Below, piece after piece: positions 1 through 7,866 of a stretch of DNA of 64,000 bases. The translations under genes were made by a program, and so were the position numbers. How positions within the stretch are numbered: position 1 is the stretch's first letter; every line of letters begins with the position of its first letter. The notes under the pieces were generated by a model, which was not told the origin of the DNA, searched no databases, and worked only from the letters and a program-made list of their open reading frames with translations. The stretch is from Candidatus Fukatsuia endosymbiont of Tuberolachnus salignus (lineage in GTDB: Bacteria; Pseudomonadota; Gammaproteobacteria; Enterobacterales; Enterobacteriaceae), in the NCBI RefSeq assembly GCF_964030845.1, contig NZ_OZ034983.1, positions 2,046,001 through 2,110,000 on the forward strand. The letters are read 5' to 3'.

Positions 1-1
1 A

Positions 2-448
2 AAAAGCGGACAAAAAATTACCCTAATTAAAACGCATTTCTTTGGTCGTGAGCAAAAACTGCAACCTTATTTATACGAAACCTTTCCGCTGCATAATAAA
101 AGAAATAAATGCATCGGCACCGTTTTTTATGGCAGAAAATTGGCTATTGTTTCACTGCCACACTACGTAGACAAGCTGACTGCCACGCTATTATTTGAAC
201 CGCCATCGAATCTATTTACTCAATCTGAACTGAGGATAATATTTTATTTATTACGTACGATGAGTGCCAAGGAAATAGGTAAAACATTGGCACGTTCCCA
301 TCGTACGATAGAAAATAGAATTCGTATTATCTATCAAAAAGAGAAAGTACATTCATTTCGAGACTTTAAACACTTTTGTCATAAAACCGGATTTGATCGC
401 ACTATTCCCCACGCGTTTATACGCCCCGGGATACAGTTTATTGAATAG
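2..448 (+). CDS. PAS-LuxR regulator, C-terminal part (5' end outside window)
   Basis: The frame is open from base 2 to the stop at 448 (148 codons). It holds the end of a PAS-like sensor region, then a LuxR-type helix-turn-helix with the SAKEIGKTLARSHRTIENRI recognition segment. It is nearly identical to 20680-21123, but this copy keeps the frame where that one is shifted (cataataaaagaaat at about 86 against one base less there). A third, more diverged member lies at 55491-56216. PAS-LuxR proteins are DNA-binding regulators responding to a small ligand; the ligand here is unknown. It sits upstream of a small basic protein gene, xis and int, so it belongs to a prophage extending left of the window. 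Confidence 0.8.
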   Translation, partial: KSGQKITLIKTHFFGREQKLQPYLYETFPLHNKRNKCIGTVFYGRKLAIVSLPHYVDKLTATLLFEPPSNLFTQSELRIIFYLLRTMSAKEIGKTLARSHRTIENRIRIIYQKEKVHSFRDFKHFCHKTGFDRTIPHAFIRPGIQFIE

Positions 449-459
449 GAGATTTGATT

Positions 460-603
460 ATGAGCAACAGACAGAGCAGAGCGAGAAAACGAGCGTTAAT
501 TAATAAGGCGTTGGAAGCTAAGAAAAATGAAAAGAAAAATTGGTTTACCCGATTAAGAAGTTGGTTCAAGAAGAAAAAAAAGCCTACACATCGATTGCCA
601 TAA
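460..603 (+). CDS. Small very basic hypothetical protein (47 aa)
   Basis: ATG at 460 follows the PAS-LuxR stop by 11 bases, with GGAG just upstream, so the two genes are probably co-transcribed. The 47-residue product is rich in Lys and Arg from end to end, with an N-terminal RQSRARKRA stretch and a C-terminal run of five Lys near Trp-Phe. This suggests RNA, DNA or membrane binding, but no family is recognised. A second copy at 21135 is frameshifted after residue 26. The similarity of the copies supports real coding rather than chance. Confidence 0.55.
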   Translation: MSNRQSRARKRALINKALEAKKNEKKNWFTRLRSWFKKKKKPTHRLP

Positions 604-957
604 ATATACACCTTATTGATGTTTCATAAAATAATGCGTTTAACGTAGGTCGTTGGATTGCTACCACGATTTTAATGTTTATTAATTATTTCTAATAAAA
701 AATAGCCTTCCTCGTCAAGGCTATTTTTATTGGATAAATTTTATATGATTGCCTCATTATTAGGACTATGAAGAGAGAACCTTATTTTAATACTACCCCT
801 TATAACAATGCACGACTCTATTATTTATTGATATTGATTATTCCTCTCATTCTTTTTTATTCTTGAAATAAAGTTATTCACATGCCCCTCTATGATCCTT
901 CCGTCTAAAACACGGACGAGGTCATGACATTTTTAGTTTGATAAGGAAAGTGCTGCT
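604..957 (+). other. Intergenic region before xis
   Basis: AT-rich stretch between the small basic gene and xis, with no credible ORF. It contains one intrinsic terminator (701-727) and probably the int/xis promoter. It matches 21580-21864 in the second module copy. That copy carries an extra 65-aa gene (21381-21578) which is absent here. Confidence 0.6.
701..727 (+). terminator. Intrinsic terminator
   Basis: Hairpin AATAGCCTT / AAGGCTATT with a six-base loop followed by a T run. It closes the PAS-LuxR and small basic protein unit and insulates xis-int. It is conserved at 21606-21633. Confidence 0.75.
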
Positions 958-1188
958 ATGGAAATCAGCCTCAAACAATGGAATCAAAATCAGCCTCGCC
1001 CGCGTTGCATGGAACAAGTACGTCGATGGGTCCGCTCTGGCGTCATCCAACCGCCGCCACGGCGCGATGGCCGAGAATACCTGGTCGAGGCGCATGCCGA
1101 GAAAATTGACCCAACCAACCCCGCCAGTTACGCCGGAAAGCGCTTAATGGAGAGACTGTATCATGGCACGCAAAAGAAAGCCGGCTAA
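958..1188 (+). CDS. xis: Excisionase, lambda Xis family
   Basis: The 76-aa product matches lambda Xis along its length (RPRCMEQVRRWVRSGVIQPPP, then DGREYLV). It has the winged-helix DNA-binding fold that bends attachment-site DNA and directs integrase towards excision. ATG at 958 has AAGGA nine bases upstream. The 3' end overlaps int by 26 bases, as in lambda, so the two are translated together. A near-identical copy lies at 21865-22095. Confidence 0.9.
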   Translation: MEISLKQWNQNQPRPRCMEQVRRWVRSGVIQPPPRRDGREYLVEAHAEKIDPTNPASYAGKRLMERLYHGTQKKAG

Positions 1189-2221
1189 CCGAGACCTGCC
1201 GCCCAATCTGTATGTCCGCAATAACGGCTACTATTGCTATCGAGACCCACGAACGGGTAAGGAATATGGCGTAGGGAGCGTGAAACGTATCGCGATTAAC
1301 GAAGCGATTGCCATGAACAGGCAGATTTTTGACCAACACTACAGTTTAGTAGACAGGATCAACGAGGTGAATACCCTGTCGGTAACGGAATGGGTCGCCA
1401 AATTTAAGGAAAAATTGCATCAACGTGGCCTTCGGTCTAACACTATCAGAGACTACCAATCAAGATTAACAGCCATTACCCGTGCTTTTTCTGATAAGGC
1501 ACTGAGTACCCTCACAACCAAAGAGATTGCTGAATTTCTCAATAGTTACAGTGACCAAGGCAAAACCACTAGTGCAAAATTACTCCGCAGCTTGTTGATC
1601 GATATGTTTAATGAAGCCATTGCAGAGGGGCATCTGGAAACCAATCCGGTCACCGCCACGAGAAGCCCTCGTGTACAGGTCAATCGGGAGCGTTTATCCC
1701 TGGAAGAATTTATTGTTATCAGAGAGGCAGCAAACCAACGGCAGCCGTGGATAGGTTTAAGCATGGACTTGGCCTTACTGACGGGCCAGCGGGTAGGGGA
1801 TATCCAACGGATGAAATGGCAAGATATTTATGATGGGAAATGGTGGGTAGAGCAACAGAAGACCGGGATGAAACTGGCGATCCCCTTAACCTTGAGTTTG
1901 GCGATAATTGATAAAAACGTTGAAGGCATTCTCAATGATTGTCGGCAACGAATAAGGGATGAAAAATACGTATTTATCGGGAAGAAAAAAACTCAGCTCA
2001 GTGCTAAAAGCTTGTCGCAAGGATTTACACACTCACGAGAACAATCCGGCTTGAAATGGCAGGGTAAACCGCCTTCATTTCACGAAATCAGAAGTTTATC
2101 CGCGAGGCTGCACAGTGACGCCAGAGGTAAAGATTTTGCACAGAAATTACTGGGACACAAATCTTCTGCCATGACGGATAAATACCGTGATAGCCGAGGA
2201 AGTGAGTGGGACGAAATTTGA
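1163..2221 (+). CDS. int: Tyrosine site-specific integrase, lambda Int family
   Basis: 352 aa, close to lambda Int (356 aa) and matching it throughout. The N-terminal arm-binding domain has the NLYVRNNGYYCYRDPRTG motif. The catalytic residues sit where lambda has them: Arg210 (TGQRVGD), Lys233 (QQKTG), His307 and Arg310 (FHEIRSLSAR), His332 (LLGHKS) and Tyr341 (DKYRDSRG). It appears intact. The stop is followed within 130 bp by a probable attachment site, the lambda arrangement, so the prophage it served lies upstream and outside the window. The paralogue at 22070-23134 is closely similar. Confidence 0.95.
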   Translation: MARKRKPANRDLPPNLYVRNNGYYCYRDPRTGKEYGVGSVKRIAINEAIAMNRQIFDQHYSLVDRINEVNTLSVTEWVAKFKEKLHQRGLRSNTIRDYQSRLTAITRAFSDKALSTLTTKEIAEFLNSYSDQGKTTSAKLLRSLLIDMFNEAIAEGHLETNPVTATRSPRVQVNRERLSLEEFIVIREAANQRQPWIGLSMDLALLTGQRVGDIQRMKWQDIYDGKWWVEQQKTGMKLAIPLTLSLAIIDKNVEGILNDCRQRIRDEKYVFIGKKKTQLSAKSLSQGFTHSREQSGLKWQGKPPSFHEIRSLSARLHSDARGKDFAQKLLGHKSSAMTDKYRDSRGSEWDEI

Positions 2222-2283
2222 TACATTTTTATGATTTTTGAGTTATCGAGTAAGACGTTAAGAGATGAGATAATCCACTTGGC

Positions 2284-2354
2284 ATTTTGACCTAATTTCG
2301 ATCGATTGTGACTTTTTGTTTTTAATTTATTGATTTTTATAGCAAATAAAATAC
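2284..2354 (+). other. Probable attL of the first prophage copy
   Basis: About 70 bp downstream of int are conserved with 23189-23260 and then diverge. The stretch has an AGGTCA arm-type Int site on the minus strand (2288-2293) and a perfect IHF consensus (AATCAATAAATTA on the minus strand, 2323-2335). The last shared bases, aaataaaatact, end the similarity and are the best guess for the crossover core. The assignment is inferred from the lambda P' arm layout. Confidence 0.5.
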
Positions 2355-2420
2355 TTCCACTAACGCCTATATATTACCCCTGTGATGAAAACTAAAATAA
2401 AGGGAAGAGAGGATAACAAA

Positions 2421-2711
2421 ATGAATGTGCCGCTGATCTTTGGCGTGGCTTACGGTGTTTTACTGCATCATTTACCATCCCGAGCGCAGCAAACTCAACA
2501 CTGGCAGTATAAATGTCTCGACCTTGGCGGGATCCAGTTGATAGCAAAGGGGACAATACACAATAGATTTGATAATCTTCAGGTTCCCAATAGTAAGCAA
2601 AAAGTGGTTTCCGTACAGAATGTCTATCCTGGTACACCTATCACCCTGCCAAATATCAAACGATTGACAGGACAAGTTGAAAGGGAAGCCTTTGCTATTA
2701 GCTGCTCATAA
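2421..2711 (+). CDS. Hypothetical small secreted protein
   Basis: ATG at 2421 gives 96 aa; AGAGG lies about eight bases upstream, and an earlier in-frame ATG at 2385 is possible. The first 20 residues are hydrophobic and end in SRAQQ, resembling a signal peptide with Ala before the cut. No family is recognised. It lies between the attachment site and prmB. It could be a degraded or spurious ORF. Confidence 0.4.
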   Translation: MNVPLIFGVAYGVLLHHLPSRAQQTQHWQYKCLDLGGIQLIAKGTIHNRFDNLQVPNSKQKVVSVQNVYPGTPITLPNIKRLTGQVEREAFAISCS

Positions 2712-2789
2712 ATGATCGACTCACCAGTAGATAAAATTTCTACGGTTTCTCTATGTTATTATGGCTGTCATTTAAATGGAGCCAAAAAA

Positions 2790-3725
2790 TTGAAAAAAAT
2801 TTTCGTCGATAAAGTGGTAAACGAATTACATACCGTTGTGGATATGCTGCGCTGGGCGGTTAGCTGCTTTAATGCTGCCGATCTTTATTATGGTCACGGT
2901 ACTGACAATCCTTGGGACGAAGCATTGAAATTGGTTCTCCCCAGTCTGTATTTGCCGGTAGATATGCCGATAGATATTTTGTGCCATGCCCGTTTAATCT
3001 CAGATGAACGGCAGCTCATCGTTGAACGGGTGAAGTGCCGTGTTGAAAAGCGTATCCCGGTAGCCTATCTCACTAATAAGGCCTGGTTCTGTGGACAAGA
3101 ATATTATGTCGATCAGCGTGTTTTGGTGCCCCGCTCTCCCATTGGTGAGCTGATTGATAAGCGTTTTGATGATTTGTTGGTCGGTATTCCCAAATACATT
3201 TTAGATATTTGTACTGGCAGTGGTTGTATTGCCATTGCTTGTGCACATGCCTTTGAACAAGCGGAGATTGATGCCGTTGATATTTCAGAGGAAGTGTTGG
3301 CAGTGACTGAATACAATATTCAACAGCACGCGGTTGAACAGCGAGTCACGCCAATTCGCTCTGATTTGTTCCGCGATTTACCACCGATGCAATATGACTT
3401 GATCGTGACTAATCCGCCGTACGTCGATGCCGAAGATATGGCGGATTTACCCCCTGAATTTCGTTGTGAACCTGAATTGGGATTGGTCGCAGGGAGTGAC
3501 GGTCTAAAATTGATAAATCGTGTCTTGGCTTGTGCGCCAGATTTTTTGCAAGATGACGGTGTGTTGATTTGCGAAGTAGGTAACAGCATGGTCAGGCTCA
3601 TAGAACACTATCCTAATATTCCCTTTAATTGGCTGAAATTCGATAGAGGGGGAGATGGGGTTTTTATGCTGACTCAGCAACAATTGAAGGAATACCACCA
3701 TCATTTTTGTTTTTATCGTAATTAA
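2790..3725 (+). CDS. prmB: Ribosomal protein uL3 N5-glutamine methyltransferase PrmB
   Basis: PrmB transfers a methyl group from S-adenosylmethionine to a glutamine of ribosomal protein L3. The product matches E. coli PrmB almost throughout. It has the SAM-binding motif LDICTGSGCIAIA and the catalytic NPPY (TNPPYVDAEDM). The best start is TTG at 2790 (LKKIFVDKVVNEL aligns with the E. coli N-terminus), with GGAG at 2778-2781. The frame is open further upstream to 2712, but that extension is not conserved. As in E. coli it precedes aroC. Length 311 aa, normal. Confidence 0.93.
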   Translation: MKKIFVDKVVNELHTVVDMLRWAVSCFNAADLYYGHGTDNPWDEALKLVLPSLYLPVDMPIDILCHARLISDERQLIVERVKCRVEKRIPVAYLTNKAWFCGQEYYVDQRVLVPRSPIGELIDKRFDDLLVGIPKYILDICTGSGCIAIACAHAFEQAEIDAVDISEEVLAVTEYNIQQHAVEQRVTPIRSDLFRDLPPMQYDLIVTNPPYVDAEDMADLPPEFRCEPELGLVAGSDGLKLINRVLACAPDFLQDDGVLICEVGNSMVRLIEHYPNIPFNWLKFDRGGDGVFMLTQQQLKEYHHHFCFYRN

Positions 3726-3735
3726 TAAATATCAT

Positions 3736-3880
3736 TAGACTTCTTACAAAACCGTAGCGAGGGATGTTGAAATCAAAGCTCTCGGAGCACAGCAACTGCG
3801 GCGGTACACGCAATACGTGAGGATTGCTAGCACACGTAACGCAGAATTCGCAGCACATAGTAGTTTTTGCAAGAAGTCTA
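3736..3880. repeat. MITE-like element with terminal inverted repeats
   Basis: 145-bp element between prmB and aroC. The ends are inverted copies (TAGACTTCTTACAAAA left, TTTTTGCAAGAAGTCTA right). It carries no transposase. A 64-codon antisense frame crosses it but has no start signal. It may have brought or displaced promoter signals for aroC. No second copy was noticed in this window. Confidence 0.65.
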
Positions 3881-3896
3881 TTGATAAGGAGTCTTG

Positions 3897-4970
3897 ATGG
3901 CTGGTAATAGTATTGGACAATTTTTCCGTGTCACCACCTTTGGTGAATCTCATGGCATCGCTTTGGGCTGTATTATTGACGGTGTTCCGCCTGGTATTCC
4001 TCTTTCTCCAGAGGATTTACAAAAAGATCTTGACAGACGGCGTCCGGGAGCTTCTCGTTATACTTCACCGCGTCTTGAGTTGGATCGGGTACATATCCTC
4101 TCAGGCGTCTTCGGCGGTGTGACGAGTGGCACCAGTGTTGGCTTGATGATTGAAAATACGGATCCGCGCCCACAGGACTACAGTGAGATTAAAGACACTT
4201 TCCGCCCCGGTCATGCTGATTATACCTATGAAAAGAAATTTGGTGTGCGCGATTACCGTGGCGGCGGGCGTGCTTCCGCCCGTGAAACAGTAATGCGTGT
4301 TGCAGCTGGGGCAATCGCTAAAAAATATTTGTTGCAACACAGTGGAATACAAATACGTGGCTATTTGTCTCAGATCGGCGATATTTGTTGTGAGCTGAAA
4401 GACTGGAATTTAGTTGAAGAAAATCCATTTTTCTGTCCAGATGCGAGTAAACTGGAGCAACTTGATGCTTTGATACGCGATTTAAAAAAAGTGGGCGACT
4501 CTATTGGTGCGAAAATAACGGTAGTGGCTGAGAATGTGCCCGTGGGTTTGGGGGAACCGGTATTTGATCGTTTGGATGCGGATTTAGCTCATGCGTTAAT
4601 GAGTATTAATGCCGTAAAAGGTGTGGAAATAGGTGCCGGTTTTTCCGTGGTTAATAAACGTGGTAGTGAAAATCGTGACGAAATCACCATGCAGGGTTTT
4701 CAAAGTAACCATGCTGGGGGTATTTTGGGAGGTATCAGCAGTGGACAACCACTGATCGCACATCTGGCATTGAAACCGACCTCAAGCATTAGGGTGCCTG
4801 GAAAAACAATCAATCGCCAAGGTGAAACGGTGGCAATAGTCACTTCTGGACGCCATGATCCCTGTGTCGGACTGCGTGCGGTGCCAATCGCAGAGGCCAT
4901 GATGGCAATTATATTAATGGATCATCTACTACGCCAGAGAGCACAGTGTGGCGAGCCACAACCTGTTTGA
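3897..4970 (+). CDS. aroC: Chorismate synthase
   Basis: AroC converts 5-enolpyruvylshikimate-3-phosphate to chorismate using reduced FMN, the last step of the common aromatic pathway. The 357-aa product matches E. coli AroC end to end. It has the FGESHG start motif, the DYRGGGRASARETVMRVAAG signature and the C-terminal TSGRHDPCVGLRAVPI block. ATG at 3897 has AAGGAG at a good distance. It appears intact, so the bacterium probably keeps aromatic synthesis. Confidence 0.97.
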   Translation: MAGNSIGQFFRVTTFGESHGIALGCIIDGVPPGIPLSPEDLQKDLDRRRPGASRYTSPRLELDRVHILSGVFGGVTSGTSVGLMIENTDPRPQDYSEIKDTFRPGHADYTYEKKFGVRDYRGGGRASARETVMRVAAGAIAKKYLLQHSGIQIRGYLSQIGDICCELKDWNLVEENPFFCPDASKLEQLDALIRDLKKVGDSIGAKITVVAENVPVGLGEPVFDRLDADLAHALMSINAVKGVEIGAGFSVVNKRGSENRDEITMQGFQSNHAGGILGGISSGQPLIAHLALKPTSSIRVPGKTINRQGETVAIVTSGRHDPCVGLRAVPIAEAMMAIILMDHLLRQRAQCGEPQPV

Positions 4971-4984
4971 ACAAAACGATGTGT

Positions 4985-5112
4985 AATATACTCATCACCA
5001 TTCAAAACACGGGGGAAATTAGATCATTTAACAGTGCACAACGTTATGATTTTTATTAAAAATTGATAATATTCGTCTAAACACAAAAACCCGTATCTTC
5101 ATGTCAAACAGG
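4985..5112 (+). repeat. Dispersed repeat, copy A
   Basis: About 125 bp downstream of aroC resemble 23648-23771 (shared ATCACCATTCAAAACAC near the left end and CTTCA-GTCAA near the right). I judge roughly 70% identity by eye. It fills the aroC-epmC gap, where E. coli has mepA and yfcA, so those genes are missing here. Confidence 0.5.
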
Positions 5113-5137
5113 TATATCAATTAAAAAAGACATTATC

Positions 5138-5674
5138 ATGAGACATCATTATCAGCAGTTGATCACTATTTTTAACCAATGCTTCACTAACCATTACAAT
5201 ACACGCTTGCTAAAAGGTGATGACGAACCTATTTATCTGCCAGCCAATGAACAAACAAGTTACCATCGGATTATTTTTGCTCACGGTTTTTATGCCAGTG
5301 CCTTGCATGAAATTGCCCATTGGTGTATAGCTGGGGAAGAAAGACGAAAATTAGTCGATTTTGGCTATTGGTACTGCCCTGATGGTCGTGATGCCCTGAA
5401 GCAAAGTCAGTTTGAGAAGTTAGAGATTAAACCGCAAGCGCTGGAATGGCTGTTTTGTACAGCGGCTGGTTTCCCTTTTAACGTCAGCTGTGACAATTTA
5501 CAGGGCAATAGTGAGCCAGATCGAGAAGCATTTCTCTGCAAAGTGCATGAGCAGGTGTTGTGCTATTTAACGCAAGGGATCTCAGCACGCACTGTGTGTT
5601 TTATCCAGGCATTACACTCTTTTTACAAAACGCCACCGCTGACAGCAGCACATTTCTCCGCGGTGAGAATATAA
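5138..5674 (+). CDS. epmC: Elongation factor P hydroxylase EpmC
   Basis: EpmC hydroxylates the beta-lysyl-lysine of elongation factor P after EpmA and EpmB have modified it. The 178-aa product matches E. coli EpmC (YfcM) closely: GDDEPIYLPA, FAHGFYASALHEIAHWCIAG with the HEIAH metal-binding histidines, and DFGYWYCPDGRDA. Its place after aroC follows the E. coli order with intervening genes lost. No strong Shine-Dalgarno is seen before ATG 5138. Confidence 0.93.
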   Translation: MRHHYQQLITIFNQCFTNHYNTRLLKGDDEPIYLPANEQTSYHRIIFAHGFYASALHEIAHWCIAGEERRKLVDFGYWYCPDGRDALKQSQFEKLEIKPQALEWLFCTAAGFPFNVSCDNLQGNSEPDREAFLCKVHEQVLCYLTQGISARTVCFIQALHSFYKTPPLTAAHFSAVRI

Positions 5675-5732
5675 AATTGTGGACTCTTCATCTATCTTGA
5701 TGGATAACATCGGTAAATTTAAGGAGAAAAAA

Positions 5733-5996
5733 ATGAAAAAATTAACACTAAAAGAGATGACGGCATCTGAACAACTTGAAGTCAAAACCCAGTTGGGTAG
5801 AGCTAGAGTCAACCTGGGGCGCACCTTGACTAACTCAGAACAAAATAAAATTAAAGATGCTGCCGTTAGTGACATCATGCAAAAACGTGCCAAGCTTGCC
5901 ACAGCAAATCGTTCAAAAAGAAAAGGGGCGAAAACAACATCCAGTACGACAACCTTTAATTGGTCAGATTCAATTAGCACCAGGCCGTCACGCTAA
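5733..5996 (+). CDS. yjbD: YjbD-like DUF3811 protein
   Basis: 87 aa from ATG 5733, with a strong AAGGAG upstream. It resembles E. coli YjbD (DUF3811): LKEMTASEQLEVKTQLGRAR, LGRTLTNSE and a C-terminal FNWSDSISTRPSR. It is small, basic and helical, and of unknown function. The neighbours differ from E. coli, showing local rearrangement. Confidence 0.75.
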   Translation: MKKLTLKEMTASEQLEVKTQLGRARVNLGRTLTNSEQNKIKDAAVSDIMQKRAKLATANRSKRKGAKTTSSTTTFNWSDSISTRPSR

Positions 5997-6006
5997 CTCA
6001 CAGTGA

Positions 6007-6981
6007 TCAGTCCGGTTTATGGGCGATAAGAATGGCACGTAAGGGTGCGGGATAACCTTCTACTGTTTTGCTACTATCTTGTGGATCGAGAAAGTTAGCC
6101 AAAGATTCGTTGGTCATCCAATCGGTTCGGCGCTGTTCATCGGGTGTCGTTACTGTGGTATCGATGATACTGACGTCAATAAAGCCACATTTTTCCAACC
6201 AGGATTTAAGTGCTTCGGTAGAGGGGATAAAATAAACATTACGCATCTGGGCATAACGATCACCCGGAACTAGCACCTGGTGGCGATCTCCTGTCACAAC
6301 CAGTGTCTCGAGAACCAATTGCCCTCCAGGCAGGAGTTGATTCTTAAGTTGATAAAGATGCTCCAGTGGGGAACGGCGATGATAGAGCACTCCCATCGAA
6401 AATACGGTATCAAAGGCCGCTAAAACGGGCAGCTGTTCGATGCCTAGCGGTAACAAGTGGGCACGCTGATCACCGGCTAATAATTTGCGTACGGCTTCAA
6501 ATTGACAAAGGAATAATGGCATAGGATCGATACCGACAGCGAGTTTTGCTCCAGCACCCACCATACGCCAAAGGTGATAGCCGTTGCCACAACCGACATC
6601 AAGGACGATACGTCCCACCAGTGGGTTAATATGAGGTAATACCCGCTGCCATTTCCAATCCGAGCGCCACTCTGTATTGATATCTATACCGTATAGGAAA
6701 AAAGGGCCTTTACGCCAAGGTATTAAGGCCCTCAACCTCTTTTCAATCCCTTCACGTTGACCCGTAGACAGTGCTGGACTGATATCAGCATGTACAGAAC
6801 ACAATAGATCCAGCCTATTGGGTATAAGCGGGGGTAATTTTGCTACCGTATTAAGCCAGCTTTTAAATTTACCCTGTTGGGCCTCACACCGGTAACGACT
6901 GAGTTGGCTAGGCAGTTTATCCAACCAATGACTGAGAGAACCTTTGGCAATAAGTTGATAAAAATCACCAAATTCAATCAT
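6007..6981 (-). CDS. cmoB: tRNA U34 carboxymethyltransferase CmoB
   Basis: CmoB transfers the carboxymethyl group of carboxy-SAM to 5-hydroxyuridine at tRNA position 34, giving cmo5U. The 324-aa product matches E. coli CmoB throughout: RKGPFFLYGIDINTEWRSDWKW, the SAM-fold LDVGCGNGYHLWRM, FSMGVLYHRRSPLEHL and VPGDRYAQMRNVYFIPS. ATG overlaps the cmoA stop by four bases, so the two steps of the pathway are translationally coupled. Confidence 0.97.
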   Translation of the reverse strand: MIEFGDFYQLIAKGSLSHWLDKLPSQLSRYRCEAQQGKFKSWLNTVAKLPPLIPNRLDLLCSVHADISPALSTGQREGIEKRLRALIPWRKGPFFLYGIDINTEWRSDWKWQRVLPHINPLVGRIVLDVGCGNGYHLWRMVGAGAKLAVGIDPMPLFLCQFEAVRKLLAGDQRAHLLPLGIEQLPVLAAFDTVFSMGVLYHRRSPLEHLYQLKNQLLPGGQLVLETLVVTGDRHQVLVPGDRYAQMRNVYFIPSTEALKSWLEKCGFIDVSIIDTTVTTPDEQRRTDWMTNESLANFLDPQDSSKTVEGYPAPLRAILIAHKPD

Positions 6982-7775
6982 GTGGTTTTTTCTGTTTTTA
7001 ACGCAATCAGAGAACCAAAGTTAAGGCACTGAAACCAAAGCTCTGTGTGTTCAAATCCTGCCTGACGTAAACGTTTTTTATGAGTTTCTACCGAATCGGT
7101 CAGCATGATATTTTCTAGCATGCTGCGCTTTTGACTGATTTCTAATTCGCTATAGCCGTTGGCACGTTTAAAATCATGATGCATATCGAACAGGAGTTCG
7201 CCAACCTGGGCGTCTTCAAAAGTGAATTTTTCGGATAAAACCAAGACACAACCGGGCCTCAAGCTTTGATAAATTCGGTTTAATAAATGCTGGCGATCGC
7301 TTGGGTTAATGAACTGTAAAGTAAAATTAAGCACTACCATCGAGGCATTTTCCAGTGGAATAGCCAAAATATCCGCTTCCATCACTTCCACTGGTGTATC
7401 TGCGGGTAAAGCTTCGATATGGTAACGACAACGATTAACCATCTCGGGTGAATTATCGATAGCAATAATTTTACAACCTGGAACATCAATATTAAGGCGC
7501 ACAGAGAGCGCAGCAGCCCCTAAAGCACAGCCGAGATCATAAATTTGGCTATGAGGCTGCACAAAACGCTTGGCCAACATGCCGATCATGGTAATGATAT
7601 TGGCATAACCTGGTACTGAGCGCTGGATCATATCGGGAAACACGTCTGCTACCTGTTCATCGAATGTCCAATCACCCAGTTTCGCGATTGGCGTAGCAAA
7701 TAAATTATCACGCTGTGCCTGAAGTCTCCGTTCAGGCAGACTATCTTCAGGAAAAGGAAAATGAGTGTCTAGCAT
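6978..7775 (-). CDS. cmoA: Carboxy-SAM synthase CmoA
   Basis: CmoA makes carboxy-S-adenosylmethionine from SAM and prephenate for CmoB. It matches E. coli CmoA from DNLFATPIAKLGDWTFDE to the end, including YDLGCALGAAALSVR and LSEKFTFEDAQVGELLFDMHHDFKR. The start is uncertain. ATG 7775 gives 265 aa and about 18 extra N-terminal residues against E. coli; an earlier ATG at 7808 has no better ribosome site. Prephenate comes from chorismate, so this gene depends on aroC upstream. Confidence 0.93.
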   Translation of the reverse strand: MLDTHFPFPEDSLPERRLQAQRDNLFATPIAKLGDWTFDEQVADVFPDMIQRSVPGYANIITMIGMLAKRFVQPHSQIYDLGCALGAAALSVRLNIDVPGCKIIAIDNSPEMVNRCRYHIEALPADTPVEVMEADILAIPLENASMVVLNFTLQFINPSDRQHLLNRIYQSLRPGCVLVLSEKFTFEDAQVGELLFDMHHDFKRANGYSELEISQKRSMLENIMLTDSVETHKKRLRQAGFEHTELWFQCLNFGSLIALKTEKTT

Positions 7776-7866
7776 CGTAGCGATAACTAAGAAATTGAAA
7801 GCCAGCATTCTAACAGATAATGCATGGAATTTGTGTTAAACCTTCTCCCCTGATTGTAATCCATAA

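Noticed and set aside
3664..3953. Antisense ORFs between prmB and aroC
   Set aside because: They cover the MITE and gene ends, and have no ribosome site or conserved pattern.
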